From Branchiostoma floridae (Eukaryota; Chordata; Leptocardii; Amphioxiformes; Branchiostomatidae): DNA of 64,000 bases. Numbering within the stretch: the first letter of the stretch is position 1; every line of letters starts with the position of its first letter. The notes below the pieces were generated by a model, which saw only the letters and a list, made by a program, of their open reading frames with translations, had not been told where the DNA came from and did not search any database. Positions 27,101 to 41,500 of this stretch are shown piece after piece. The translations under genes and the position numbers were made by a program. The stretch lies in contig NC_049989.1 in assembly GCF_000003815.2 (NCBI RefSeq), positions 21,525,888-21,589,887 on the forward strand. Reading direction: 5' to 3'.

Positions 27101-30100
27101 GGATATGACTTGTACCGTCCAACCGTAGGTTGTTAGTCATTAGAGGCAACGTGTGTTGTGCCCCGGTTAGAATCAGGCGCACGGAGAATAGACGATACAC
27201 ACTCTGGGACAGACGGCTGGGGTTAGCGATGTCGTCTGGTCTCTGAAACTGGTCATGAACTCCAGATAGTACAAGAACATCATAGTAAGACTTGCCGTTG
27301 TTTAACAGTGGTCTATATCCGGTACAACTTTCGTGACAAACGACCCTCATTGATGACAGGATGGCTGTAATTATCAGCATCCCGAATGTGACATTGTGTC
27401 ACAATTTATAGATATTTATAAACTGAACATGATGTTGGCAGAAGTTGTATGTTGTTCCTCGTGGTCTATCGCATGAACATGGATTCACAGACTTAATAAA
27501 GACGATTCTCAGACAGCTAAGCCCATTCCGTGCATGTGTAAATATTCGGAGGCATGTCCTAGTGTCCACACGGTGAAGACAGTCCGTCCATCAGGCGGCG
27601 GACACGCCGAGGGGCTCGGCATGCTTGTAGGTCTGGGCAGGAAGCGAAGCTGACAAACTCACGTACCGGGTAATGTGGAGACACCGCCGCGGGGACCGTG
27701 GACTCGCCTCACCTCTGGTCGGGGAGACCCGAGTTCGGAGGTGGTTCAAGTGCAAACATCCAGACGGCCTGGAGAATTATTCTAGTCATTCTGCGTATGT
27801 CATGCGGTAGACATAAGGTCAGGGGAAGTCTAGTTCAAGCCACAGGCTTGCAAATGAAACTGGTCAAGAGATACGTTCTACATTTATAATTTGTACTGTA
27901 GTGGTATTAGAAATGTAGAATGTTGAAAGCGTGGCTGCCCTCACACGCACTTCAGCTCACTCAGAGCAATACAGACGACCATTGGAACAATCCCTCACAT
28001 GAGAACAACAAAGGTGCCGTACGGTAGACCTGAGGTGGGGAGGGCGCATTCCAAACATGCGGAGGGTCAAGAGATCAACACTACATGTCTAATCTGTAGT
28101 GTTTGGACACGTTGCTATTACCATACTATACTATGTCGGTTCGTGGAGTATCAACAGCGTGGTTACACACACACACACACTCCTTCTAGCTCATTCAGAA
28201 CAATGTAAATGAACGTAATTCTTGTGCTTTGCCTGCAAAGTTGATTGATTGAAGAGAAAATTCCGAAAATGAGAAACCACTGTATTCACACTCGGCCAAA
28301 CCTCTCTGTAGATGCATGTCTGGGCATAATGGGGTTCCTGACGTCTATCCGTATTGACCAGACCACTTACGACCAATTACACAACACTGAACCACTATAA
28401 TCACACGACATTTTGGAAACGGTGGGATTCTGCCTGCCACTGTGACTAATCTGCTTGTTCGAAGACAAAATCAAAGCAAACTGATGCCGAGACCTACATA
28501 GTAGTAGTAGTAGTAGTAGTAGTAGAAGTAGTAGTGCTACATTGCTTTCTGACATCAATGGTCTAATGCCTATAACATCCCTGGTCGAGAAGAGGGTACA
28601 TCTGATGATGTCCTTGACGACGAGTGTTGGGAAGCTTAAAGAACCCCACTGCTCCAGAGACGGAGTAAGATAAGACACCTACAACTGTAGGTTGAGAAGA
28701 AAGGCCTGCGGATATCGGTCAAGGTTGGCCTCAACCCAAATGTCTCAGCCCACTCATCAGGGGTCTATAGCTGTATCTGACATCGTTAATTTGTGTTGGG
28801 AGGGGGGCAGTAAAAGCAGCAGTTGCGACCTGGCCTGTATTCTTGCAGGTAAATAACATTAGTCTTGTTGCCCTGGCTACAATTAGACGCGACATGCACG
28901 CATGCTACTGGAAAGGGTCGTAGTCCTTTATCAAATAAGAAGGGACGTTGAGCAATGGTCCATTGATTGTTCGTTGTGTCTGTCAAAAGGAGCTAGAGCA
29001 ATTTCCGAGGTAATATGAACCTGTCCATACTGTACACAGTGTCTGCCTTCTCAGTCATTACAAGTAGAACATAACTGGCCTGACATCAACTGAGCTGTAT
29101 TCTGGCCGGTAAGTAACATCGGTCTTGTTGCCCTGGCTACAATTGGGTGCGACATGCACGCATGCTGCTAGAAAGGACGTTAAGCCCTGGTTCGTTGTTC
29201 ATTGTGCCTGTCGAAAAGAGCTAGAGGAATTTCCCCGGTAATATGAACCTGTGTCTTACTTCCCTGTCATTACAAGTAGAAGATTGGTGCGCTAAACTGG
29301 CCAGAGATCACGTTGACTTCCAACAGGCCGTGTCCTCCCCACGTGCCGCCCTGTGGAGAACCCAGGAAAACCAGACTTAAGTCGGTGCCGGCAGAAATCT
29401 GTTCGGCAGCCAAGATATACAGGTGTTCCCTGAGAGTGTGCCAGCCTAGCTAGACCGGCAAACTCTCCCTGCATGACAGCCTCAAGGAGTGTGTAACCAA
29501 GGTCCTCGGGAAGACCTGCCTTGGCTGCCGAACAGATTCTCCGCCGGCCCTGGCTACAGTCTGGGTACGTGTGGAGGGGGTGTGTGGTCCGATGCTGACA
29601 CTCCGCTTGTGTCAACACGACAAGCTTCTCGCCGAGACGAGGCTAAAGGCCAGGGGATGTGCTGAGAGGCGTCCCGCTACTGATATCTGCCCAGACATCG
29701 TCAAAATGAACACGGACGACCAAACAAATCACAGGCAGTCAGCTGGTCGTCCCAAAACCTAAGCCAGAGACCCCCAGAAGATCGATAGCCTACCGTTGAC
29801 CCAATGTCTGGAACAACCTACCGCCAGACACACTTACGGCTCCAAATCTGACTTGATGTAATAGCAATGACGAAAACGAACTAGCTTTTTGCACTACTAC
29901 GTGTTGTCTACCATGTATAACTACATCTCTGTTATATTTATCTGACTCTTCCCTCATGGCCTCGACGAAAAACGACCAGCAGGTCGAATTGAGCTTACAT
30001 GAAAAGATAAATATTCAAACAAACAATTTAGAGTTTAACGTTGACTGAGTTGCACCTGACAGCTGCAGCGCAGAACACGTGCAAGCTTCATACCAGCTGC

Positions 30101-33100
30101 CAGGAATACAGGACCTCCTCAAAGCAGATGCTTTAAATTTGGCACAGACAGCTCTGCGCAGAGCCTGGACAAAGAGCTGGCAATAAGAGCTGCCAGATAA
30201 GCAACTGGCACTGCCTCGGTCACGTGTGAGCCGACAATAAGAACTGCCACTTCAGAATAATATATGTAACGACATAACTTGAACCTTCTGCCAAAGATGC
30301 CTGCAATTTCCTCTAAAGTGATTTCTATTAATGAAAACACATTTCCTATGAATAGAAAGTTTCTCCTCCAGTGACTACTACGGTAAATCTAAAGCCGATC
30401 TTTAAAAGAACGAGACTATGGATTCTCTTACAAGTTTTCTACTAGTGTGAGATGATATTCGTAAGACATCCATATATTATCTGCGGTTATTGTTATTACA
30501 GAAGCAGTGGTCGTGTTGCCGTATATTGTAAAATCGTGAAGTGCCTTACATGCAACTATGTACAGGTGCAACTTTGTTACTATACATGAACATCGTCTTA
30601 TAATACATAAATACAACAATGACAATGTTAAGCGATGAAGATATCCATGACATAATGGATGACACGAGGAAAGTTTGTGCGCTCTTTGCTTGCTTTGGTG
30701 TCCCTTCACTGCTACTACAAAACATTTTCACTCGCCATTCTCAGCGGGTAATAGGGGGAATAGCGCTGTCTCTGGTGACACTACAGGCGCAGAGGGAGGG
30801 GGTGTGGTGGAAGGAACATCTATGACGTGTTGCTATGGAAACGTCCCACCCACCTTGTTCTCCGCATGCGCACTTGTTGCTGCCGGGCTCGGCTCCGCCC
30901 CAGTACGTCATCTTCTGGCCGTCACGTGACACCCACCAGCCGAAGGGTTCGTTCTGACCGTCATGCAACAGCACTGAGCCGTAACACTCGTACTAGAACG
31001 GAGAAGGTCACGTGTTAACCTGGGTCAGTCGCACTGAAGACGGTCGTGGTTGTGGCCGAAAATTTGGCAATGTGTAAGTCTTAGTTCAAGGCCCCAATCT
31101 CACATATCCATCCATGGCCTCCAAACTTTTCTAGACCATGGTTGGAAGTTGTTTTAAGCCCCTACACACATAGCCGAATATGGTCTTCATCTGAATAATC
31201 TACGCTGGGATCCAAGTTGGGAGCGAGGTCATCTGTGGTTGTGATTTGGTCCGCAAGATTGCCTACTAGTCTTTGAAAGTCGTCTACAACAGTCGACTAT
31301 AAATTTAGAGAAATCAGAATCGGTGAAAGTCATATTCTTGGATGCGACCCAGAGTAGAGAACTGGAGGTAACTAGGGTGGATTCCAGGATACTTTCAAAC
31401 CACCGCCGATGTAACTTGGTTGGGAGTGATGGGGCCAAAGTCGCAGAAAGGTCCTGAATGTTTGAATGTTTTAATTCTTCCATCACTTGTTGATTTGGTG
31501 TTAGCAGGATCTAACGTCTAGAGCGCTATTCTTCAGACGCAGAGGGTGGGCAACTGAAGAGTGACTAACATTGAGAACATTGAGAGATGATTGGGAAAAA
31601 CTTATGGGTGATTATATGTTACTTTTTTTGTTGGAGCCACACGTCCAAACTGCGTCCAGCCAGCCAGGTTGAGGTAAAGAAAGGCTTGGTATAAAATACA
31701 GCAAAAGTTGAACAGAACAAGCAAAACGTTGTTTATAATTAGTCACGAGCATGATTTGTGTATATGTGTTGATATTCATGTTTAATTTTTCGTTCCCTCC
31801 AACAGCCCAGTTGGGCCATTTGGAAATGTAACCTCTGCATGAGTGAAAGACCTTTGACAGATCGGGTATTTTATTTCTTCCTTTTTTTCCCTTTCGTTAA
31901 ACGAGTTTTCAAGGACTAGTCTCTACCAGACTTCGGATCGCTGGAAAATCGTAGAAATGGAATAGATAGAGGAGTAAGCCGGCCAGAGGAATATAGCCGG
32001 CTAGGGAACAGCACGCTAGCCGTCTATATTTCTCTAGCCGGTTTACTTCTCTATTATTCCATTTCTACGATTTTCCAGCGATCCGGAGTCTGGTAGAGAC
32101 TACTCATGGACACATCTTGCCCCCTTGCCATATCTAAGCTATCAATATTAGATTTCGCTAAAGATATCAGCTAGTTAGCTGTCTAGTGTCCACATTGTAT
32201 TGTCGCTGTTGCAATTCGAATAAAGTCAATGATGTCTCTGATGATTGACGTGTGAGACACTTACCCGGATGTACTGTTCGCAGCTGCTGGATCGCGCCAT
32301 CAGAGCCCGGATCTGCGCCATGGAGATCTCGTAGTTTATTTGCTGTGAGAAACATCCGGGTTCCTCACAGCCCTGCACCAGCGTCCGGTCCTCGCTGTCG
32401 TGGTGGATCACGGTTACTCCTGGGGAGGGAGGGAAGAAGTTGTGAGATCACGTGGCTTAACGGATCCAGAACTCAGAGGTCCAGGGTTCAAATCATTCCA
32501 TGTCACCGATCTTGTGCCCTTGGGAAAGGCACTCAACACGACTTTCCTCATTTTACTCAGGTAGAAATGAGCACTTAACTGCGGTTAGGGACGTCCATTG
32601 CCGGTTAGGACGTTAGATAATGATCAACACGATGAAGAAGAAGAAGGATTCGAAACTCAAAATCTTCTGCCAAGGAGTAGCTGCAACTGTCTGTGCCATA
32701 GCCACGGTGTGGATTACAACACTACTTTTATTTCAAGCAAAATAAGCTGATATCATAAACATTACAACAGGTGGTTGGATGCTTGCAGGACTGAGAGTTC
32801 CGTGTTTGGGGTGGTCTGATTTGCCCAAGGAAGAAGTGATTACATTTTGAGAAGATATCTGAGTAATGTTGATAAATCAAATATTCCGAACAGTAGAAAA
32901 TACCATTCGTGAGAATGTAGGCCCGAAGTCCTTAATATTAAGGGCTTAAAACTGGGATCAGATCCAAGTAGCTAGACAGGCATAAAGTATGAGCATTTTT
33001 TCAAAGAGAATTTTGAGTAATAACTTGGCAGAGCTGAGAGTCGGGGGTATAAATATTTACGACCGTATAGCTATATAGAGTCTTGAACGGTAATAACGAC

Positions 33101-35510
33101 TTTAACAGTCGGGATTATGGTTACAGGGACGTTGGAACAACTTCAAGATTTAGGCGAACTTTTCCCCCGGCGAGTTAGTAAATCCCCACCTCCCCTTAGC
33201 TATGAGGACTTCCCGCATTTCGGGAGTGGATTTTCTGAGGATTAGAGTCCTGACCTCCTGACGCGCCACACAGAGAGACAGGTGAAGGATCTACATCTGG
33301 ACGCGTTCAGCTTCAGGTGGGCTCGTAGTACCGAGACTAAGTCATGGAGGGGAGGATTCGCTTTGGCGTGCCAAAGACCACAGGCCTGACCTTCTCCAGT
33401 GCTGAAAATGGCGGCGCGGTCTCCGCGGACGGGTTTGTTTGGGCTCGGCCGCCGCCCCAGAGCAAACACTTAAATGAAGTACATCTGTAAAAACCACGGA
33501 GAAGTGAACTTGAACGTGCCTGGTCAGGAAAAGCCTGGGAACGCGTCGCGCCCGGGGAGACATCATCAGGAGAGGGGTTCTCTCCTCACCCGCCTGCCTC
33601 CGCTAATAATCGCATCTGGAACCTCTAGCCGGGCGGGTCAGGAACGTGTTCGCACCGAGCCCTTCCCGGGACGGCGGCGGGTCAGGAACGTGTTCTCGCC
33701 GAGGCCTTCCCGGGACGGCGTGCCGGCCTCGCGCGGATCGGGTTTTCTCAGGGCGTTCAAGGTGCGACGTCGTGCTGAGTGCCGCACGGTTTGCTCAAAT
33801 ACACAATTCATATTTCACCGGCACAGAGATGCCTCTCTCTCTCTTTGGTCTGCTCAAATACACAATTCAAATTTCATTTCAACGGCCTTTCTCTCTCCTT
33901 AGTCTGCTCAATACACAATTCGTTTTTCAACGGCACGGAGATGCCTTTCTCTCTCTATCTTCTTCGTCTGCTCAAATACACATTTCATATTTCAACGGCA
34001 CAGAGATGCCTTTCTCTCTCTATCTTCTTCGTCTGTTCAAATACACATTTCATATTTCAACGGTACAGAGATGCCTTTCTTTCTCTCTCCTGTACCCCTG
34101 TACGTCGTACTTGACTATTTGTGACGCGAACACAGCGTTTGATGCAGATCTCAGTTTCACCTTGTCATCTTATCGAAGATAACCATAATAGACACTCCAA
34201 AGGAATATAAGAATCATTTCAAAAGTTGGGACCAAATATCTTTACGTGCTAATAAAACCTCTGACTTGTCACATAGTAGTAGTCCACTGTGTAAGTTCTG
34301 CTGCTGAAGTGGTCTGGACACTCTGCAGCTGTAATGACTGCTCAAATTCACACCTGTATCATACCGATTGATGACAGCGTGCATTTTTTATATACCAATG
34401 CATAATCTAAAATGGAAATTTCTCGATTATCTGAGTCTACATCTGTTCCACCAATTAAGTCACTTCTTCTTTGGACCAATAGTTGCTCACCACCGACAAA
34501 TACTAGAGGTTGTTGATAGTTTTGGAAATTTTCTTGATAACAAACTATCAAACTAACCAACTATCTATTTCCCATACCTGGCTACTGATATCTACTAACC
34601 CTGACCTAGGCACCCCTGTCCCGCCGTCACAACAACACGAGGCAGAGAATAGCCTGACTTTCGTTAAGACACATCTGTCTCTGTACAGGTCAGGTGAAAC
34701 CTGACATGGGGTCAAGGCAGGTCCTACATCCTGCCCTCCCCACATGCACAACTCAGGCCACGTTTCGTCCTTACATGACTTTTTACTTGTTGTACAGCTT
34801 GACTAGCTGTCATCCGAGGCTATTGCTCTTACCTGTATTACACCTTTACTGCTCTCACCTGTTGTGTAGACCTACCGTTCTTACTTTCATAGGGGCCTAA
34901 AGACCAGACCAGTGTCACTGACGAAGGTCACCGGATGGCTGTCTGAAACGTCTGTCCGTTTCCAAAATCAAATCCAGTTGCTTCAGTAACTGCTTTTTGG
35001 CGTACTATTGTTTTTACCTGTTCTACAGGCCTACTTTTATAACCCATTGAAGACCTATTGTTCCTATCGTATTTCTATTGTTCTTACCTATCCTGCACAG
35101 TTCCTTAGCCACTACTGTTTTCACCTGTTGTACAGGTGTGCTGGTCTCACCTGCCTATTGTTCTCACCTGTGGTGCAGTCCTGCATGTCGCAGTAGATCT
35201 CGAAGGGCTCCACTCCGCAGGTGGGACTGTCCGGGTCCAGCGTGTAGTTCCCGCTTCGCTTGAACCCAGCACGCTTCCAGTCCGCACAGGTCGGCATCAC
35301 TGGGGAAATATAGCAAACAATTAAGGGTTAATGACCCACCCCGAAGTGTATATGGTGTCATAACGCCTGGTCCTTTGCTATAACCATCGAATAAAGCCAC
35401 CGAGTGAGCGAGTTTACAGTATACAGTATACAGTATACACATAGACACACACACACACACACACACACATGTACACACACACACACACACAGACACACAC
35501 ACAACCGTGT

Positions 35511-35542
<32 letters not shown>

Positions 35543-38500
35543 ACACAACTCGCTTCCAGTCCGCACAGGTGGGCATCGCTGAGGAAATAGCAATACTCCA
35601 GTACAAAGTACATACAGTGTTATACAGCAGATACATTAAAACCTGATACGACTTTAATAGCCCTGGGATATACTGCAGTGGGAGGGGCTGAAGTTTACCT
35701 TGTTACCTGGTATAACGATCGCCACCAGGACAGGCCGAGCACACTAAAGGGAAGCCATCTTTACATAATGTCCTTGGACAGATACTACTAGGATACCGTC
35801 CCATCACATTACCGCCTGGCTGTGTCCTCTAACGCCCCCCTTCCCCATCCCACTGCGGCGGTACTTCACAACTCGGCGCTGTGCCTGGTCCTGATGATAT
35901 CGTCATTATGATTAATGCGGCGCAGGATCGGCTCATATCACCCGTAACCTTCCCCGCCGCCTCAACGTGAGCTCACGGGGTAGCGCGGGTGCAGCGGCGG
36001 GGAAAGTGGGACCAGGCGAGCGCCAGGGTACTGTCCTAGTCCTAGTCTCTACCAGACTGACTACGCTGGCCATTATAGGGAGAATAATTTGCCAGGGGAG
36101 TTCTGCTACCATCCTGAGGGGAAGCATGAACCTAAACGCGGACTGACTCCCCTGGCCAATTTCCCGATTTTTTTTTTTTTGCCGAATTCTACGATCCCCG
36201 TAGGAAGGCCTGGTGGAGGCTAATAGTGGGGGTGGCTGTTAGCCTCCTTCGCAGCTTTTATTTCATGGTGCTGGTTTAAAAACTGGCGTATGTTCTCTAA
36301 TGCCGAGAAAGCGAGTTTGCCAAGAAAGGTAGTTTTCGGCCCGCCTGGAAACTCCATCTTTGAAACTAGCCCCTCCCCCCCCCCCCAAAAAAAACACACA
36401 CACACACACTCAATGAAATAAAAGCCCGTCCCGTTCGCAGTCTGCAAAGGAGGCTAGGTGTACGTGGTAAAATTTCATCGAAGGTATGTTGTCCCTAGAA
36501 AGTGGTCCCAGGTGCGAGACAGCTAGGGCAGCCTCCTAGCCCCCTACATGTACAGGGGTACGGATTGTAGAATTCCGCCTAGCCCCCACCAGACCTTGCT
36601 ACATGTACAGGGGTACGGATTGTCCTAGCCCCCACCAGACCTTGCTACATGTACAGCGGTACGGATTGTCCTAGCCCCCACCAGACCTTACTACATGTAC
36701 AGGGGTACGGATTGTAGAATTCCGCCTAGCCCCCACCAGACCTTGCTACATGTACAGGGGTACGGATTGTAGAATTCCGCCTAGCCCCCACCAGACCTTG
36801 CTGCATGTACAGGGGTACGGATTGTCCTAGCCCCCACCAGACCTTGCTACATGTACAGGGGTACATATTGTCCTAGCACCCACCAGACCTTGCTACATGT
36901 ACAGGGGTACAGATTGTCCTAGCCCCCACCAGACCTTGCTACATGTACAGGGGTACAGATTGTCCTAGCCCCCACCAGACCTTACTACATGTACAGGGGT
37001 ACAGATTGTCCTAGCCCCCACCAGACCTTGCTACATGTACAGGGGTACAGATTGTCCTAGCCCCCACCAGACCTTGCTACATGTACAGGGGTACAGATTG
37101 TCCTAGCCCCCACCAGACCTTGCTACATGTACAGGGGTACGGATTGTCCTAGCCCCCACCAGACCTTGCTACATGTACAGGGGTACGGATTGTCCTAGCC
37201 CCCACCAGACCTTGCTACATGTACAGGGGTACGGATTGTCCTAGCCCCCACCAGACCTTGCTGCATGTACAGGGGTACGGATTGTCCTAGCCCCCACCAG
37301 ACCTTGTACAGGGGTACGGATTGTCCTAGCCCCCACCAGACCTTGCTACATGTACAGGGGTACGGATTGTCCTAGCCCCCACCAGACCTTGCTACATGTA
37401 CAGGGGTACGGATTGTCCTAGCCCCCACCAGACCTTGCTACATGTACAGGGGTACGGATTGTCCTAGCCCCCACCAGACCTTGCTACATGTACAGGGGTA
37501 CGGATTGTAGAATTCCGCAAAAAGTGCAATAATTGGCCAGGTGAGGCCGGCTGCAGGAAGGTTTCCCCTCCAAAATTTGAGTAGTTGATGAGAAAAATTT
37601 CCGTCGGACTCTGCAAAGTCTGTCTGCAAAGGAGTTAAGGAGGCTATCGCCATGCACAGTCGAGAGAGGTAGGGCATATGATATAGGCTACAGGGTTCCT
37701 ACCCTTGCTTTTACACTCCAACAAACAACGTTAACCAAAAACACAGTAGATAAAGGAAAACTACGAGTATTTGATGAGAAAAATGCCCGTCGGAGGCTAT
37801 AGCTATCTCTCGGAGCTGTCGGGAGGGAGGGGCCGGGCACGCAGGCTTGTCGGCTGGCGCAGCGGCCCCGGCGGCAATGTGGGGCTGATCACGGCTTGGC
37901 TGTACGCCAGCCCCGCCCGCAGGAGGCGGCGGTTGCAGGGGAATCTCACGCCCCAGTCCCCGAGCCGCTAATGCCGTCCACATTCACCGCCTCTGCGGTC
38001 TCTTGTTCCTATTATCTGTCCGGGAGCGGCCGATTCGCGTCAGGACCGGCCCCGCGACCGGCCCGACCACCCAGCCTCTCTTGCGGTGCACCTCATTAGC
38101 CCTGATTAATTGGATGTGATTAAACGTTTTAACCTCATACAGAGGAGTGATCGACGTCATGCGCGGGGCCGGGAGACAGGGACTGCCGTGATCCATGGCG
38201 ATGCACCTGTTCTACACCGTGAGTTGTGCGGCATCCAGACGGGAGGAACAGCCAGACCGGCCAGGATTGGACAGATTCTAGTCGCTCCGGGGCTGGGTTC
38301 CCTCCCCGCTCGTATCTGTCTAACCTGGGCTCCCATCAACTAGCTAACTCTGTTTTCCGAGCCTCCACCAGACCAAGGAGGTTATATAGAGATCATTTCA
38401 TTGACCAGATTACCTATGCTGGCTGAGTTGTGGTAAGATTTAAATAGGTCAAATTTCCAACATGGGGCCCGGCTTCCGGGAACGAAACGCATGATATGAT

Positions 38501-41500
38501 AGACACCAAACTACACAAGACGTAAAGAGAATAGTCATGACTCATGGGCATTATATTTCTAGATCGTTTCCAAAAACAGCCCGACCGGTCCCCGGATAAA
38601 TGTGACATTGCGGAAAACCGTGGATTTGACTCTCCTGGCAAAATATCCATCCTAATTTTGCCAAATCCTACTATGCATCCCCCCTCCCTCCTCCCCACAC
38701 ACATACTGGTGTTTTCTACCCCCCTTTCGTCGCTGTAGGTCTGTGTCTGCCCCATTCATCTATGTCTAACAGGGGTTATTGGGACCCATAAATTGCTGTG
38801 TGCGTTTTTCGGGGGGGGGGGGGAGGGGGGGGGCATTTGTTGCACAGGTAATTGAAACAGGTGAAGGAAAGCCGAAAATGACCAGAAAGTAGCGGAGAAA
38901 ACAGAAGACGACTTCTGTGTCGACTGAGATGGGATCTCTGAGGAGATCTGTTATTAAGTGATAAAGTGGCCGACTTCTGGTTTGACAGTTGGACCTGTCT
39001 ATAGCTACCAACACGACAGGCACTACTTCAGACTTACGACACGGCATAAAAACCGTTTCCATAAAACGGCGTGTTGTCGGTGACGTCTGTAAAGGCGACG
39101 TCTTCTGGTCTTCATTATCCTGTGATACGACATGAAGAAACTAGAATTTCTGCTGTCAATCCTTAGCTGTCTTTTCGTTTACACCGCAGGTCTTGTACGG
39201 AAGTCTAAATCGTGGCCAAGCAAGTGTCAACTGGACATGTCGTAGGATATGATCACATTCGTCGTAGACCGTCGCACGATTCAGATGTCATGGAATCTTC
39301 AAGCAGGCTATGACAGCTGCTAACCAGCGACAAGGATCTAAGACAGCATTTTCAATGACAAGGCATCTTAATGTTCTGGACAAATACTAATCTCCAAGCA
39401 GATCCTACGGTAGCATAAGATAGTATCAAAAGCTGGCAGAGGAGTGAAGCCGGCTTAGGAGTGAGTTTCGCTACCGGCAAATGGACACCTCTTGACTAAC
39501 TACACTCCTTGGCCAGTTTGGTACTATCTTATGCCATTGTAGAATCTGCTTGGAGATTAGACAACTACACGGTAGTCCCCCAGGAATGCCCAAATTTTGC
39601 GATCGAACCACAAAAGATTTATCTACAACAGGTATCTCCTCTCTCCGGATAACTCTTCCGCCAATCCTGTTAGTCAGCTTGTTTAGCCTGCGGTCACATT
39701 TCTAAACCGGGCCCGACCGGTATGTTTCCGGAAACGACAAATACAAGTTTTTATCAAGGAATATGATAATTGAAAGTTTAAGTTAAAGTTGCCCGTACAT
39801 CAGTAACAGATGCGTAGGGTGGCGCCCATCTCCATTTTTAATATGCTTATGCTCAGGACTAATTACTGTACGCTTTCTGTGTTTTGTTGTCCTTTATATC
39901 CTGCTTTTCGTTCCCGACCGGCCCCTTTGTGGAAGCGTGCCGTTATCCTAAGACGAACGCACGGCGCGCGCCGGGGATGATTCGCTCGGGCTGCCGACCC
40001 GCGGGGAGGGAGCTAGGGTCAACTTCTTCACTAAAACAATAAACGCGAATTCGTCCGTTTATTTGAAATATAGCACACATTGCCATAGCACGCCTGTATC
40101 TTCCTCACACTCTCGGCTACCGTGCCAAGCGGCGGGAAAGAATAGACCGCCGCGGCGCGAGCTGCCAGGAGACGGGCCACATATGGAAACCAGAGCTTAG
40201 AGATGTTGTGGATAGCATTAGAGAGAGTGACGGAAAACGTTTAAGCGCACGGATAGAGGGGATTGTCTGAATCCTCCCGTAATCTCCAAGCGGATGAAAA
40301 TCACAATACAGGTGCTTCGGTGGTCTCCCTGCACCCACCCACCCACCCTCCCATTTCCTGTGTGGGGTGTATTGGACGTTAGCCGTGCAGTTTAACTGTT
40401 TCTGTTCTAGTCAGAAGAGTCTGTAAGGTCTAAGGTAAGGTCCTGGCTGTGTATATGGTTTGGATTAGGGCTGGAGGTCAGAGCCACGGGCCGGAGCGTG
40501 AGTGTTTCACGAATCAGGGCCCCCCCATGCCTGGTGAATAGGCTGCCAGATCGACGCTCACTGGAACGACACTGGGCCTGATTTTCCCTCCNNNNNNNNN
40601 NNNNNNNNNNNNNNNNNNNNNNNNNNNNNNNNNNNNNNNNNNNNNNNNNNNNNNNNNNNNNNNNNNNNNNNNNNNNNNNNNNNNNNNNNNNNNNNNNNNN
40701 NNNNNNNNNNNNNNNNNNNNNNNNNNNNNNNNNNNNNNNNNNNNNNNNNNNNNNNNNNNNNNNNNNNNNNNNNNNNNNNNNNNNNNNNNNNNNNNNNNNN
40801 NNNNNNNNNNNNNNNNNNNNNNNNNNNNNNNNNNNNNNNNNNNNNNNNNNNNNNNNNNNNNNNNNNNNNNNNNNNNNNNNNNNNNNNNNNNNNNNNNNNN
40901 NNNNNNNNNNNNNNNNNNNNNNNNNNNNNNNNNNNNNNNNNNNNNNNNNNNNNNNNNNNNNNNNNNNNNNNNNNNNNNNNNNNNNNNNNNNNNNNNNNNN
41001 NNNNNNNNNNNNNNNNNNNNNNNNNNNNNNNNNNNNNNNNNNNNNNNNNNNNNNNNNNNNNNNNNNNNNNNNNNNNNNNNNNNNNNNNNNNNNNNNNNNN
41101 NNNNNNNNNNNNNNNNNNNNNNNNNNNNNNNNNNNNNNNNNNNNNNNNNNNNNNNNNNNNNNNNNNNNNNNNNNNNNNNNNNNNNNNNNNNNNNNNNNNN
41201 NNNNNNNNNNNNNNNNNNNNNNNNNNNNNTCATTCAAAATGGCAAGCTATGAGTGGAAAGAAAACATAACCCACATATATGAATTCAAAAATGAGTTTAG
41301 TGACCTGTGAATTTTCATGTCGCCGCCCTAGTGCTAAAGCTAAAGAAGGTTAAAGTAAAAGTAGTCCAACAGCCTTTTTAAGGTTGCAGGGTCAGTGGGT
41401 TGTTATCCACTGTGGAATTAGGGTTGTAACATGGATATGTCGTCTCTGACAATTACTACCCGTAAGGCTTCTCTTTTTGGGTTAATTTTGACAAACGCCT

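Noticed and set aside
33474-34182. Overlapping plus-strand frames of 111-178 codons
   Set aside because: They cover a CpG-rich block and a 60-bp minisatellite; content is the repeat and shows no domain.
36530-37515. CRISPR array
   Set aside because: Direct repeats follow each other without unique spacers, there are no cas genes and the DNA is an animal genome; it is a minisatellite. The same applies to 14110-14787.
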